Assembly: GCA_047967505.1 (NCBI GenBank)
Contig: CM106540.1
Direction: 5' to 3' (one strand)
DNA from: Dipteris shenzhenensis
Taxonomy: Eukaryota > Polypodiophyta > Polypodiopsida > Gleicheniales
Length of the DNA stretch: 64,000 nt
Notes under the pieces: generated by a model
Seen by the model: only the letters and a program-made list of their open reading frames with translations
Told to the model about the DNA's origin: nothing
Databases searched by the model: none
In this document: one piece after another, positions 10,427-21,640 of the stretch
How positions within the stretch are numbered: position 1 is the first letter of the stretch
Layout: each line of letters opens with the position of its first letter
Translations under genes and position numbers: made by a program

Positions 10427-12075
10427 TTGCTATATGCAAAATACTATGTGCAAAATGCAAAACGATATGAACCCAAGGAAGGGCACGTTCCTTGGTCTTA
10501 TAATTTTTGGAGAGGAAGTGTGCCAACTCTCCCCCCATACTATACATGTGGTTATGTGCTAAATGTGAAGTACCATGTGCAAAATACAAAGTGCTATGTG
10601 CAAAATTCAAATTACTAAGTGTCTTTGTGCTCATTGCAAGTTTAAAGTACTATGTGCTAAATGAAAAGTCTTATATGTCAAAATACTATGTGCTAAATGC
10701 AAAATGATATGAACCCAAGGAAGGACACGTTCCTTGGTCTTATAATTTTTGGAGAGGAAGTGTGCCAACTCTCCCCTCACAGTATACATGTGGTTATGTG
10801 CTAAATGCAAAGTACCATCATTGTGCAAAATGCGAAGTGCTATGTGTAAAATTCAAATTGCTAAGTGCCAAATTGAAACTGCTTTGTGCTAATTGCAAGT
10901 TTAAAGTACTATGTGCTAAATGAAAAGCCCTATATGCCAAAATATTTTGATAAATGCAAAATGATATGAACCCAAGCAAGGGCACGTTCCTTGGTCTTAT
11001 AATTTTTGGAGAGGAAGTGTGCCAACTCTCCCCCCACACTATACGTGTGGTTATCTGCTAAATGCGAAGTACCATGTGGAAAATGCAAAGAGCTATGTGC
11101 AAAATTCAAATTGCTAAGTGCTAAATTAAAACTGCTTTGTGCTAAGTGTAAGTTGAAAGTAATATGTGCTAAATGAAAAGTACTATATGTGTAAGTTGAA
11201 AGTAATATGTGCAAAATTCAAATTGCTAAGTGCTAAATTAAAACTGCTTTATGCTAAGTGTAAGTTGAAAGTAATATGTGCTAAATGAAAAGTACTATAT
11301 CCCAAATTCAAATTGCTACCAAATTTATACAAAGTGCTAAATAAAAAGTGCTATATCCCAAATTCAAATTGCTATAAAATATATACAAAATGATATCTAC
11401 TAAACACAAACTTCTATGTGCAAAATGTAAAGAGCTATTTACCATGTGCTATATTCAAAATGCTATGTGCTACATTCAAATTACTATATGCTATATTCAA
11501 ATAGCTATCAACATAAACTAGAGATCTTATAAATTTTGTGTGTGAAATATAAAGTGTTAAATTCGTTTTGCTACATGCTATATGAAAAATGATGTTTACT
11601 AAATACAAACTGATGTGAGCCCAAAGAAAAGGACATTCCTTGGTCTTATAATTTAACAGGAAGTGTCCTACTTCCTCCCACACAAATATATAATTTTATG
11701 TTAAATGAAACATTATATGAGCTAGATGAAAATTCTTATGTGCTAAATTTAAATTCCTATGTACTAAATTTAAATTCATAAGTCTTGAATGCGATTTAAA
11801 TTAACCTTAAAAATTACACCCTCCTTCGTCTTATAGAAACTGTGCAAACTCTGTCATCACAAAAACGTGTAGTTATGTGATACAAAATGCTATATGATCT
11901 TATAAAATTTAGAAGAGAAAGCATGCAAACTCTCCTTCCACCCTAATGTGTGATTATTTGTAAGATACAAATTGCATATTTGCAAAATACTATATGCTAA
12001 AATGCAAGTTGCAATAACTCCAAAGAAGGGGACATTAGTTGGTGTTATAATTTTAAGATAGGAAGTGTGCTAGTT
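10427..12075. repeat. 21-bp minisatellite with inserted hairpin modules
   Basis: The array is built of ~21-bp units of the type CTATGTGCTAAATGCAAA plus three bases; three exact 21-base steps are visible at about 11090-11155. Inserted among them is a ~90-bp module starting ACCCAAGGAAGGGCACGTTC and ending near CAACTCTCCCC. Modules start at about 10471, 10713 and 10970 (spacings 242 and 257), with worn copies near 11619 and 12014. The - strand is open for 60-100 codons in places because 21 is a multiple of 3; I treat those frames as a by-product of the repeat. Confidence 0.85.
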
Positions 12076-12977
12076 AAACCCTCATCCATTAAACCAAAAA
12101 AGGTACTTCTAGTGTCATATTTTGCTCACTTCATTTTACAAATTCAATAAGAATCAAATTATGCAGTAAAACATATAAACTTAACAAAATTCTAATTTAT
12201 GGGAAATCACAACAAATTCATTGAAATATATTCTAGCTCAATACAAGTGCTTCCCGGAATTAGTTTCCTTGTCCGTGGTTAATAGGTTAAAGAAAAGATA
12301 GGTGAGAATGAGAATAGGTTCCCACGATAGAGTGATTAAATAGGTGAGAATGCGATTAGGAAAAAAGTAGCTCCTATTTGCACCATTCGTCGGCTTGCTT
12401 GTAACGTCACAGGCATCCGGACGAATTGCGCATTGGAAGTTGACTAGGAAACCCTTGCCCAGGAATGAATTGAGTCGGGGACCCTCAAGGCGCTAGGGGT
12501 CTGCTTTTCTAGTTGAATGTCCATGAGATGAATGAAGACATGGAACATCATTCAGAACAGACGGACAATGGCGCCGCGGTTTTGTGAGTCCGATGGACGT
12601 TCGTGAAACCAACCTTAGCTACTCGAACTCCAACCGTGGACAGAAAACCAGCCATCTGTAATTGTGATCGAGGATCTATTGAGGATTGATGGAACTTAAC
12701 CAGATGCAGTGCCGAGAGAAACGGGACAATCGGCGTTGAGAACGTGATTTAGCCGCCCGACACGAGAGAGAGAGAGTGCGCGCGCGAGGGAGAGATCGCA
12801 CGCAAACTGTCCCCCGAGAACGGACAGACGGAGCTGCATTTTTGCGCATCATCAGGAAGCGTCGCGTGATGCTAGAAGTCAAAATGATTGCAAAATAACG
12901 AACGCTCCACGCTGCCCATGAGGGCCGGGTTGGTGAATCGTTGTGTTAGGAGCCCGGGATGGAATTTCGTGCGCAGA
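12076..12977. other. Upstream region of the fucosyltransferase gene
   Basis: No gene is seen. The sequence shifts from AT-rich at 12.1-12.35 kb to GC-rich at 12.5-12.95 kb, including a GA/CGCG-rich stretch near 12765-12800, as expected when approaching a promoter. Confidence 0.5.
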
Positions 12978-12985
12978 TATATAAG
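12978..12985 (+). promoter_or_regulatory. Candidate TATA box of the fucosyltransferase gene
   Basis: TATATAAG lies 260 bases upstream of the preferred start codon, in a GC-rich context, and would place transcription start near 13010. It is the only good TATA in the 300 bases upstream of the ORF. Confidence 0.5.
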
Positions 12986-13007
12986 CGGAGATTTTGGTGA
13001 CAGTGGG

Positions 13008-13277
13008 ATGTGAGCGGTCACGGGTGGCTGGCATTTTGGAGTTTGGGAAGCATACGGGAACGGCGCATAAAATTGGTGAAGCTTTGTGGAAAAAAAAACA
13101 GCAAACGTATCGGGAGGAACAAAGAAAATTGCGATTGTGAGAGAGAAAATCATGAAGAGGAGGAAGACGAGTTCTTTTGTGGACGTAGGAAGGATCTATA
13201 GGTGTTTGATTGTTACGGTGCTTGTCACTTCATCGCAATGGATATGGCTAATCGCTCCAGAATTAGGCCCTTCCTAA
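13008..13277 (+). other. Candidate upstream ORFs in the fucosyltransferase leader
   Basis: If transcription starts near 13005, the leader has a minimal start-stop element ATGTGA at 13008-13013. It also has a 41-codon ORF starting at 13152 (MKRRKTSSFVDVGRIYRC...) that ends at 13277, past the main start at 13238, in another frame. Such overlapping upstream ORFs would be expected to lower translation of the enzyme. The transcript start is not known, so the start-stop element may lie outside the mRNA. Confidence 0.4.
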
Positions 13278-15414
13278 TGCTGCCCAGGCTGCAGCTCCTG
13301 CTTCACGACAAGCACGGTTTTCCTGGTTCTTCGAAACGTCCAAGCTCTTGGTTTTGGGTCATGGTGCTGCTCCTTTTGGGTGCCTTCATCTTCTGTCGGA
13401 GCTTCCTCCACAGCTTCCCTCCTTCGCCCTCTCCTCCTCGCAGCTCCCACCTTGCCACAGCTCAGTTTGCTCACCTTCCAGTTTCACAAGGTCAGTAATT
13501 CGTCGTTCTGTAAGCTACGACGGTATCCTATGTAGAAATTAATCCCTCCATTCTTTGGCCGAGCCTTTTCCACTGCCACGTGACTTTACATTTTACAGAC
13601 AATCATCTCTGCAAGGTTCTGTCCATCCGTGCAAGATTAAAATTTAACATTGTTAGACATTAATAAGGTCGACTACGTCCTTGGAAGAGTATGCAGCTGT
13701 CTCAGCTGTGTTCTGCAAGCTTGCGGCGTTTGCTTATTACAGTAACGACATGAATGCAGCAGAAACTTTCTTCTTGTTTGCACCGGGTGATAACAATGCG
13801 GATCGAGCGCGGAAGGATGTGCACCACGACAAGCAAATCATTTGCAGCGCCGTAGCAGTCAATCTATGTCGAAACCTGTGATTCGCGTCTGATCTATCTT
13901 GTTTTGCAGTGCGTGACGATGCGAGTGAGCACGATGACGACAACGATCAGTTGGTGGGCGGACTACTATCAAAGGAGGTCGATCGCGTGCAATGCAAGAG
14001 CAGGGGTCTCATCCATCGCTTCCGGCAGAGATCTACGTATACTCCATCGCCATATCTGCTGGCTAAGCTCAGAAGCTACGAGATCCTGCACAAGAAATGC
14101 GGTCCCGGAACTGCAAGCTTCAACCAGAGCGTCGCGGATCTTCTGCTGAAACAAGGTGGCTCCAAGGCAAGCGAGGACCCTTCACCTTCTTCTTGCCGAT
14201 ATGTCGTTTGGATCGCCTACAGCGGTCTCGGCAACAGGCTTGTCTCCATTGCCTCCACGTTCGTCTACGCTCTGCTCACGGACCGAGTTCTGTTGCTTGA
14301 CGGTAGATCCGACCTCGGTCAGCTTCTCTGCGAGCCTTTCCCCTCATCCTCCTGGCTCTTGCCCCCTGATTTTGAACTCCTCACTTCCCTCTTCTTTAAC
14401 AGTTCCTCCCCGCACCGATTCGGCCACCTCCTCCAACAAGCTTCCTTCCGTATCCCTGAGACGGGTCCCCTCCTCTCCACCGCCCCCCCTTCACCCCTCC
14501 CTGTTGCTCCCTTTGCGTTCGTCCGCCTCACTCACAGCTCCGATCTCTACGACAAATTGGCCTTTTGTAATCAGGAACATGCTCTCCTGGACCGCATCCC
14601 TTGGTTGATCTTCAAAACCAATCAGTATTTCGTTCCTGGCCTCTATCTCTACCTTCCTCATTTCCGAGAGGAGTTGGAGCGGCTCTTCCCGCAGCGGGAG
14701 GCAATCTTCCATCACATCGGGCGCTACCTCTTCTACCCTACGGACCATGTGTGGAGCTGGATCACCCGGTTCTACAATGCGTACCTGGCCAAGGCGTCGG
14801 TGAAGATCGGCATACAGGTGCGCATGTTCACGTCAAACCCGATCGCCCACGATGTAGATAGGATCCTAACATGCGCCATGGAGAAGGGTGTGCTTCCGAG
14901 GGTCATGAATAACGATATTATCGGAGCTCCCGATCAATTAACGAGAGCAGCAAGGCGGGGGCCGATCAGGGAGTCCAACACAGCCGTGCTGGTGACATCA
15001 CTAGATCCGGAGTACGCTGAGAGGATGAGGGAGGTGTATACAGATAATGCGACGGAGGGTGGGGAGGTGGTAGGGGTGTATCAGGCGAGTCAGGAGAGGA
15101 AGCAAGAGACAGAGAAGCATGAGCACAATGTGAAGGCGTGGGGGGAGATGTGTTTACTATCATTCAGCGAGGAAGTGATAACGAGTGGGAGGTCGACGTT
15201 CGGGTATGTAGGGAGAGGGTTGGGAGGGATGAAGGGGTGGGTGATGGAGGAGAAGGAGGGAGGGTGTTCGAGGGCGCCGTCGTTGGATCCTTGTTTCCAT
15301 CACCCTCCTGTCTTCGACTGCGCCCTCAACCACGGTGCTGATACCGGCAACGTCCTCCCTTTCGTCCAACATTGCCACGATTGGCCTTGGGGCCTCCAAC
15401 TCTTTCATTCTTGA
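13238..15414 (+). CDS. FUT: GT37 alpha-fucosyltransferase (plant FUT1-like), two exons
   Basis: This is a Golgi type II membrane enzyme that moves L-fucose from GDP-fucose to a glycan, xyloglucan galactose in the best-studied members. Exons are 13238-13490 and 13910-15414. Removing the 419-bp intron (GTCAGT...TTTTGCAG, phase 1) joins the frames and gives 585 residues, close to the 558 of Arabidopsis FUT1. Residues 37-54 form the membrane anchor (WFWVMVLLLLGAFIF). GT37 marks are YVVWIAYSGLGNRL near residue 182, ALLTDRVLLLD near 205, CEPFPSSSWLLP near 225, FPQREAIFHHIGRYLF near 344, VGIQVR-type GIQVRMF near 385, and the C-terminal STFGYVGRGLGG and DTGNVLPFVQHC segments. An in-frame ATG at 13202 would add 12 residues; I prefer 13238. 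The exact acceptor is not shown by sequence, since GT37 members also modify arabinogalactan proteins. Confidence 0.93.
13491..13909 (+). other. Intron of the fucosyltransferase gene
   Basis: The donor AAG/GTCAGT and acceptor TTGTTTTGCAG/T follow GT-AG rules. The intron is phase 1: the split codon becomes GTG (Val) when joined. It separates the anchor exon from the catalytic exon, a common GT37 arrangement. Confidence 0.85.
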
Positions 15415-17499
15415 CGGTGGTATAGCACATCTCTCCTGCGGGAGTTGCACAGGGATTCCCTCGTCAATTCCCTCCTCATGTGCTGTTTTAATACAACATT
15501 TACCTTTAAATTTATAATTTTAAAAAAATAGAATGCAAAATAGAATGCTTGGCCTCCTCCTAAGCATATTGTAAGTAGCTCCGTAAGGGTGATCCAATAA
15601 TTGTTAAAGTTCACTAGGTGAATGTAATTGTAATGCATAATATGAAAGTTAAGATCCATGGTATGTTGATATTGGTGATTCTTTTTACATGGTAGAAGGA
15701 ATGGTTCAAAAAAATGAAAAGAGTTAGAAAGTTTCAAGAATGTGACTTACATACGTGATATTCAAGGAAAAGTAACAATTTTGCAATATTACAAGAAAGA
15801 AAGGATATATTGATGACATAATTATCAATCCTTAGAGAAATATTTCTAAGGTTTAATTTTAGTTTCTTGATTGGGTTAGCCAACACTCTAGAAATATTTA
15901 GATGAGGATGGCCAAGAACTCCTTTGATCCCTTGATTGTACATAATGCTTGCAATGATCTTAATAACTAGATTCCTTTAAAGATAAGCATATATATGTTC
16001 ATGGATTACAATCTAGCCCACATTTTAAAGCATTGGAGAGGAAGAATTGTTAACTTTGGGACCCCTAAAAAAAGTACACAAGGGCTCCAAACATTTATAA
16101 GCAACATGGTTGAAACTAAAACCTTAGGGAATGCAATTCAAGATTTCTTGACATTGCTTATACGTGATGATGTCTTTCTATTTAACCATCTTGATTTGGA
16201 TCTTGGTAGAGAGTACCATGAAACTCATGGGATTGTCATTGGAGAGGAAAAGTATAGAGAACAAAATATTACAAACTAAGTTGTGTCACAAAGGAAATGT
16301 ATCGAGGGCAAAAATATTTGTTTTTGCAAGTACATTGTTCCGATAGGGAATATATATTCTTTTATGCAACTATATCGTTTGAAAGGTAGCCCTACCTCAC
16401 ATACTTTCTTGTTTCGGTCCTAAAGTCAACAAATCTTCCTCCAATTCTCTAAAATGTCATCCAATAAGAATGGAATTATCATCCTTGAATATGTTCAAGG
16501 AATTTCTAAGAGAATGTAAAACCTTAAGAGGAAGGTATTGAAAGATTTCTTGAGATTGATATCCTTCCATCAAACTATCTTCATTGGACCTTGATTGGAG
16601 AGTGTCATTGAGCTCCTTGAATCACGCCATGCTAACATAAGAGAGGAAATGAATCAAGGGAAAAATTTATATAGAAAAATATTTATTTTTACAACTACCA
16701 AGACATTGTTCCAAAGGGAAATGATATGCTTCTATGCAAGCTCTATATCTTTTTTGATACTCCTTTGCAAGCAAAGAACCTCATCATAAGACCAAAGCAA
16801 TGTTCATGTGCAAAACCCCCTCATTAAAGTTTTAGAAGAACTCTTTATTACGATGGAATGACAAAATTATTGAGCTTGTCTTGGAAGATTATAAACTATT
16901 ATCCTCCTTAATCCTAGAACTTTGCTATATTTCTTTCCCAAAGAAAATAAATTTCTATTAATGCTTGAAAAAAAATCAACCATACAAAATAGCCATCCAT
17001 GCGGCACTAATTGTGGAAGAAAACAAATGGAGAAAGGCTGGCTGTCAACTAGCCTTGAACTTTGCAATATGATCAAGTAGGTGGAGCTACATATGATTTT
17101 TGGATATCTTAGATTCAAAAGGACTGTTGGACTATGGGTGCCTCTAGAGGGGCTAAATGAGATGCTACAAATGCAAAAAGTGTCATCAGGCAAGGATGAT
17201 ATCCTAAGGCATTAGCAAAATGTCGAGTCAAGTTAGTTTCTTGATGACCTTAAAATTCTACTTCAAGAAGGTGATACCTTTGTCTCCTTGAAGTTAATAA
17301 TCATGAATGCCTTACGAGGAGGACAAGAAAGGAATCCATGTGCTTCTAGGAGACAAATGTGCTCTTCTTTTTTATTTTAGTTGAACTTTGCTGCATGATC
17401 AAGAATGTGGAGTTCCATAGATATTTTGGATACCTCAATTTCTAAAGAATGATGAGTCTATAGAAGCATCTAATGGGCTCTCATGGGATGGATGGTAGA
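15415..17499. other. AT-rich intergenic stretch without recognisable genes
   Basis: This follows the fucosyltransferase stop. The first ~120 bases are presumably the 3' UTR (AATACAACATTT and TTTATAATTTT words near 15490-15525). Beyond that I see only short frames and no domain, RNA gene or clear repeat. Words such as AGGGAAAT...TTCTATGCAA recur near 16340 and 16710, so part may be old repeat sequence. Confidence 0.6.
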
Positions 17500-20400
17500 C
17501 ATTATCTTAATTTAAGAGCACATGTTCTCAGCCATAGACATTAGACAAATGTGTTATCTCCATCCTGGGAGAGAGATATAGGTTTGGTGCCCAGCAATGA
17601 GAAGGAGTGGGGGTGTTGGTATCTCAATAGCTCAATCCTAGGAGATCTCATAGAAGGACGGGTGTTATGGATAGGCTTAAAGATGGAGACTCTAGGATTG
17701 GGATCCTAAATGCTTATGCCACTGCTTGACAACAACGACCTCTTTCTAGAGACGACTCATTGAGGGCCTCTTAGATGTTGACTTGTGGATTGTTGGAGGA
17801 GACTTGAACAATATAGGGTAGAGCCTCCTTCTCATCAATTCCTTCATCAAGGCATAGCACTTAGGAGCAATTCATCTTTGTAGTCAATGGTCGTAACCTC
17901 TAGCAGGAGTCAAAGTTTCACTCTTGAGTAGCTTGGTGAACCTTTGGCTAGCAGAGGCATGATGGACTACTTGAAAGACTTGATAGATTCTATAAGGGAG
18001 AATGGGCAATTCATAGAAGTGGAGCCACAAGCATTCTACTAGCATGGTAATGTCACATCATTCCCTAATTGTGATGCAGCTTGAGTAGCCCCATCATGGC
18101 ATCCCTTAGAAGAAGATGCACATCTTCAATGCTCTATTATAGGAGGATGAGGTATAATAGGTCATAGAATTGATTTGGTAGCAGTCATAGAGGTCTCTTG
18201 AGCATGGATGGGCCAATTGGGTAGAGGAGTAGCACGAAGTCGTAGGCACTTTAGAGATGACACCCTCTTCATGATCTGGAGAGAGCTTTGAGATGCGCTT
18301 TAGCTTCCAAAGAGCGTGTCAAGGAGCTAGGCCTTGCCTCTTAGTGGCTTGCAACAAGTATAAGAGCACACGGCTTGACCTTGAAGCCATAGGGGCCTAT
18401 AGGGTTGATTTCTCCTATTAGTCCTCTAAGGCTCATTGGGTCCAGCAAGGGGCTAGGGATTAGGTATTCTAGACTGCTAGACCTCAATCAGCAAGGCTGT
18501 AGTTACAATGCTTTACAAGATGAGAGTGGCCAAGTACAGATCTTACAAGATGAGAGTAGCCACATTTGCTCAAATCCTCAACATATTTTATTGATGGGCA
18601 CTACCTTCTAACTATAGTTGTTCCAATTTGAGGAGAAGTCCCCTCACATTCTTGCAAGCACAGGAGTTAGTCTAGAACCACATACCTGGTCTCTTCGAGC
18701 ATGAGCACACATACCAAGTCTCTCCAAGCATGAGCACACAAGTGGATGTCGATGAGGAGATATTGGAGGCCCTCCCCAATAGGAGTGCCTAGGTGATCAT
18801 GGATTGACTTTGTGTACTTTTGGGAGTGCATTCACACTCCCTCGTGTTTGGCCTTCTAAGAGATCTTTGACTCCAATATTTTGCTTCTATAGTCACTCAA
18901 TCGAGGGTGGATTTGTTTGATCTTGAAAGGGGGAAAGATATTTCATTTAAGACCTTGGCCAAGATATTGAGTCTGCAATTGTGGCCCAATCTTGCAAATA
19001 TCATTCGTGACACTTAGACAAGCTTTGTTCAGGAATGTAGCATCCTAGACAACATCTTCACCTTTTGGAATGTAGTAAGATTTGGCCTAGGAGGAGTCTC
19101 ACGTAGTCTATACTAGTCCTTCTCTTGGATCTAGAAGTATTATGACGGAGTGGAGTGGTAGGAGGAGGAGTCTCACTCAGCCTATAGTAGTCCTTCTCTT
19201 GGATCTAGAAGTCTTATAACATAGTGGAGTGGCCTTTTTTGGGAGGGAGGATGAACTTCTCAAACAAATGGGATCAAGGGATCTCAACCCTATATACGGG
19301 GAGTGCCATCTAGATTCTTAATTGGGGTTCACATGGGGAAGGACTTTTCCCTTTCTCGCTTTGTATGCTAGGGCTACCCTCTAGCTCCATTCCTCCATCT
19401 TTTTGTGGTTGAGGCTTTGGGCTATTTGTATACTCCTAAGTCATCGGCCTCACCAAGATGTGTTGATTCTTATTGGGGTTTACATAGGGGAGGCCTTTTC
19501 CCTTTCTCGCTCTGTAAGCCAAGGCTACCCTCTGGCTCCATTCCTCAATTCTTTTGTGGTATACTATTTTGGCTATTTTCTACGCTCCCAAGTCACAGGC
19601 CTCACTGGGATGCATCTTTCGATATGCTAGGAGGAGGAATTATTAGTGCCAAAGTTTGCAAATGACATGGCCCTTCTTGTGGAGTGCACAACAACATGTC
19701 TACAGGGAGTTCGGGGAGCCCTTGAGTTGTGTTGTTTGGTATCCAGGGCTAAGATCAATTGGGCCACATCCATTGGCTTTCTCAGAGTGATGGAGGTTTA
19801 GGGGATCATAGACTGGGGACAACTTTGAGTTTTTGTTGGATTCCACATGGTCAAATCATGAGTTGCTTGGGATATCAAGTGGGGATTAGCATTTAGCTAC
19901 TATCAAGTGGCTGTTTAGTGCAAGCTACTATATCGGAGCTTGACCAAACTCTACTCAGTAGGGCAAGTCCTCATCGCCAATCAGGTCCTCTTGGACACAT
20001 CTTTGTACATAGCTAGGTGTTGGCAATTTCATAGGGGGGCATGGGGCAACTCATGCGCTTGGTAAGTTGCTTGGTAGATGGTTATCCTGCCTCTGATGGA
20101 GGAAGGCATTAGCATCATTGATCTAGAAATGTAGAGCAAAGACCTATTGGGCAAGCGAGCAGTATGTGGTCTCACCCTAAGTTCAAAGCCCTAGAAGGTG
20201 TTGCTTCAAAGAGGGCTTCTTGGGAACACCCCTTGTACGGCGGGCTGGTGGTAGTAGTCACATTGATGGATTTTCTCAGAGACCCCCATAATAGGGAAGG
20301 GCTAACCCCTAATGAGGAGCCTACATAGGTTTGGTAGCAATTGTCTAAGAGACGCATCCGTGCCAATCCACGATGCCGGGAGGAGTGGGAGCGATAGCCC

Positions 20401-21640
20401 CTTAGATTCTAACCAAGAGGGACACAGGTTGGGACATCACATGCACATTGGCTGATCACAATGGCACATTGGCCTAGCTAGTTTTTTGGAGCATGGAGTC
20501 GAGAGATAGAAAAACATGCGAGATGCTTCTCTCACTTGGGAGGGGTGGGTACAAGGATGTAGGAGATATGCTACCATACCCGAGTCCTAGTGAGATGTCT
20601 TACATGGATCGTCAAACACCCCCCCCCCCGCGGCCCTAAAATGGTATGGGTAGCTCTTTAGGATAACTCTTTAGGATAGGGCCTCCCTTGAGGATACAGG
20701 ATCTGCACGAAGCCCCTTATGCCTTCCACCCTATGAATTGTAGAGTGTGTCTCTAGCGTTTTTTGTAGCTAGAGATAGAGGGGGATCTAGAGATGGATGG
20801 GTCCCTAGAGATGTTTGAGTGGCAGTGGGTTGTATGGGCAAGAGATAGTCCATTGGCTTAGCACTAGCCATTGTGGGGTAGGATTGATTGCATTGGTGAT
20901 TTTGGTTGTGGGAGGACCACCCTCTTCAAGAGTCTAATGGGATCAAAGAGAGTGGTATTGATCCTCTAGAGTGAGACACTTAGAGAGGATTATGGAGGTC
21001 CCTTTCTTCTGATATGCTACTTGCATTGGTTGTCATCTTTAGTTGGAGGAAGTCGCGTGGATCCCCTTGAGAGAGCTTCATTGCTTGTCCTATTTAGTTG
21101 GAGGTAGTCACGTGGGTCCCCCTGAGAGAGGATTATGGAGGTCCCTTCTTCTGGTATGCTACTCACATCTTTACTTGAAGGTAGTCGCATGGATCCCCTT
21201 GAGAGAGCTTCATTGGGTGGAGCAATGGTGCCATAGGAGGTCATTTCTAGATTTTGGTCATGACTATGGACTAGCCTCTACCAACAGAAGATTTATACTA
21301 CTTCTAGATGGTGGTTCATAGGGGATTTCCATATAGGCCCATGGTTTGGAGTAGATTCGAGTGGATGGATGGTGCATACATTGTGGTTCATGGGGGATTT
21401 CCATATAGGCCCATGGTTTGGAGTAGATTCGAGTGGATGGATGGCGCATTCATTGTGTGGACAGAGACTTGAGATGATTTTGCACTACCTCTGGAGCTAG
21501 CCTATGGCTCAAGAGCTGGAAGGTAGCCCTTTAGATCATGGCTACGTAGTAGAGGATGAGAGGGACTCCTTTTTTTTTTGTGGAGAGATAAGAGGGACTT
21601 CACCTGGGGCATGGCAATGAGTTATTGGAGGGGGGCCATG
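17500..21640 (+). pseudogene. L1-like LINE relic (endonuclease and RT)
   Basis: A heavily decayed non-LTR retrotransposon on the + strand. Near 17795 WIVGGDLNNI matches the GGDFN segment of the APE-type endonuclease. At 18945-19080 the frame gives LAKILSLQLWPNLANII...FVQECSILDNIFTFWN, the RT segment usually written TGFVKGRSILDN. At 19470-19600 GEAFSLSRSVSQGYPLAPFL is the QGCPLAP motif, and at 19645-19680 KFANDMALLVE replaces the catalytic F/YADD. At 19945-20030 LVGRVLIANQVLLATSLYIARCW is the conserved post-RT segment of plant LINEs. Stops and frameshifts are numerous, so the ends are approximate; the 3' third is inferred from orientation and position only. Confidence 0.75.
21016..21454. repeat. 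Two short tandem duplications in the LINE 3' region
   Basis: At 21030-21215 the words TTGGAGG(A/T)AGTCGC(G/A)TGGATCCCC and GAGAGAGCTTCATTG alternate in two to three imperfect copies. At 21311-21454 a 72-bp unit beginning GTGGTTCATAGGGGATTTCC and ending TGGATGGATGG is present twice with only a few changes, so this second duplication is recent. Confidence 0.8.

Noticed and set aside
10338-11214. Repetitive - strand proteins with AHSTLN-type heptads
   Set aside because: They follow from a 21-bp minisatellite whose period is a multiple of three; no start context, domain or conservation supports a gene.
10427-12075. CRISPR-like array of repeats and spacers
   Set aside because: The genome is a plant nucleus, the unit is a 21-bp minisatellite with variable copies and no unique spacers, and no cas genes exist.
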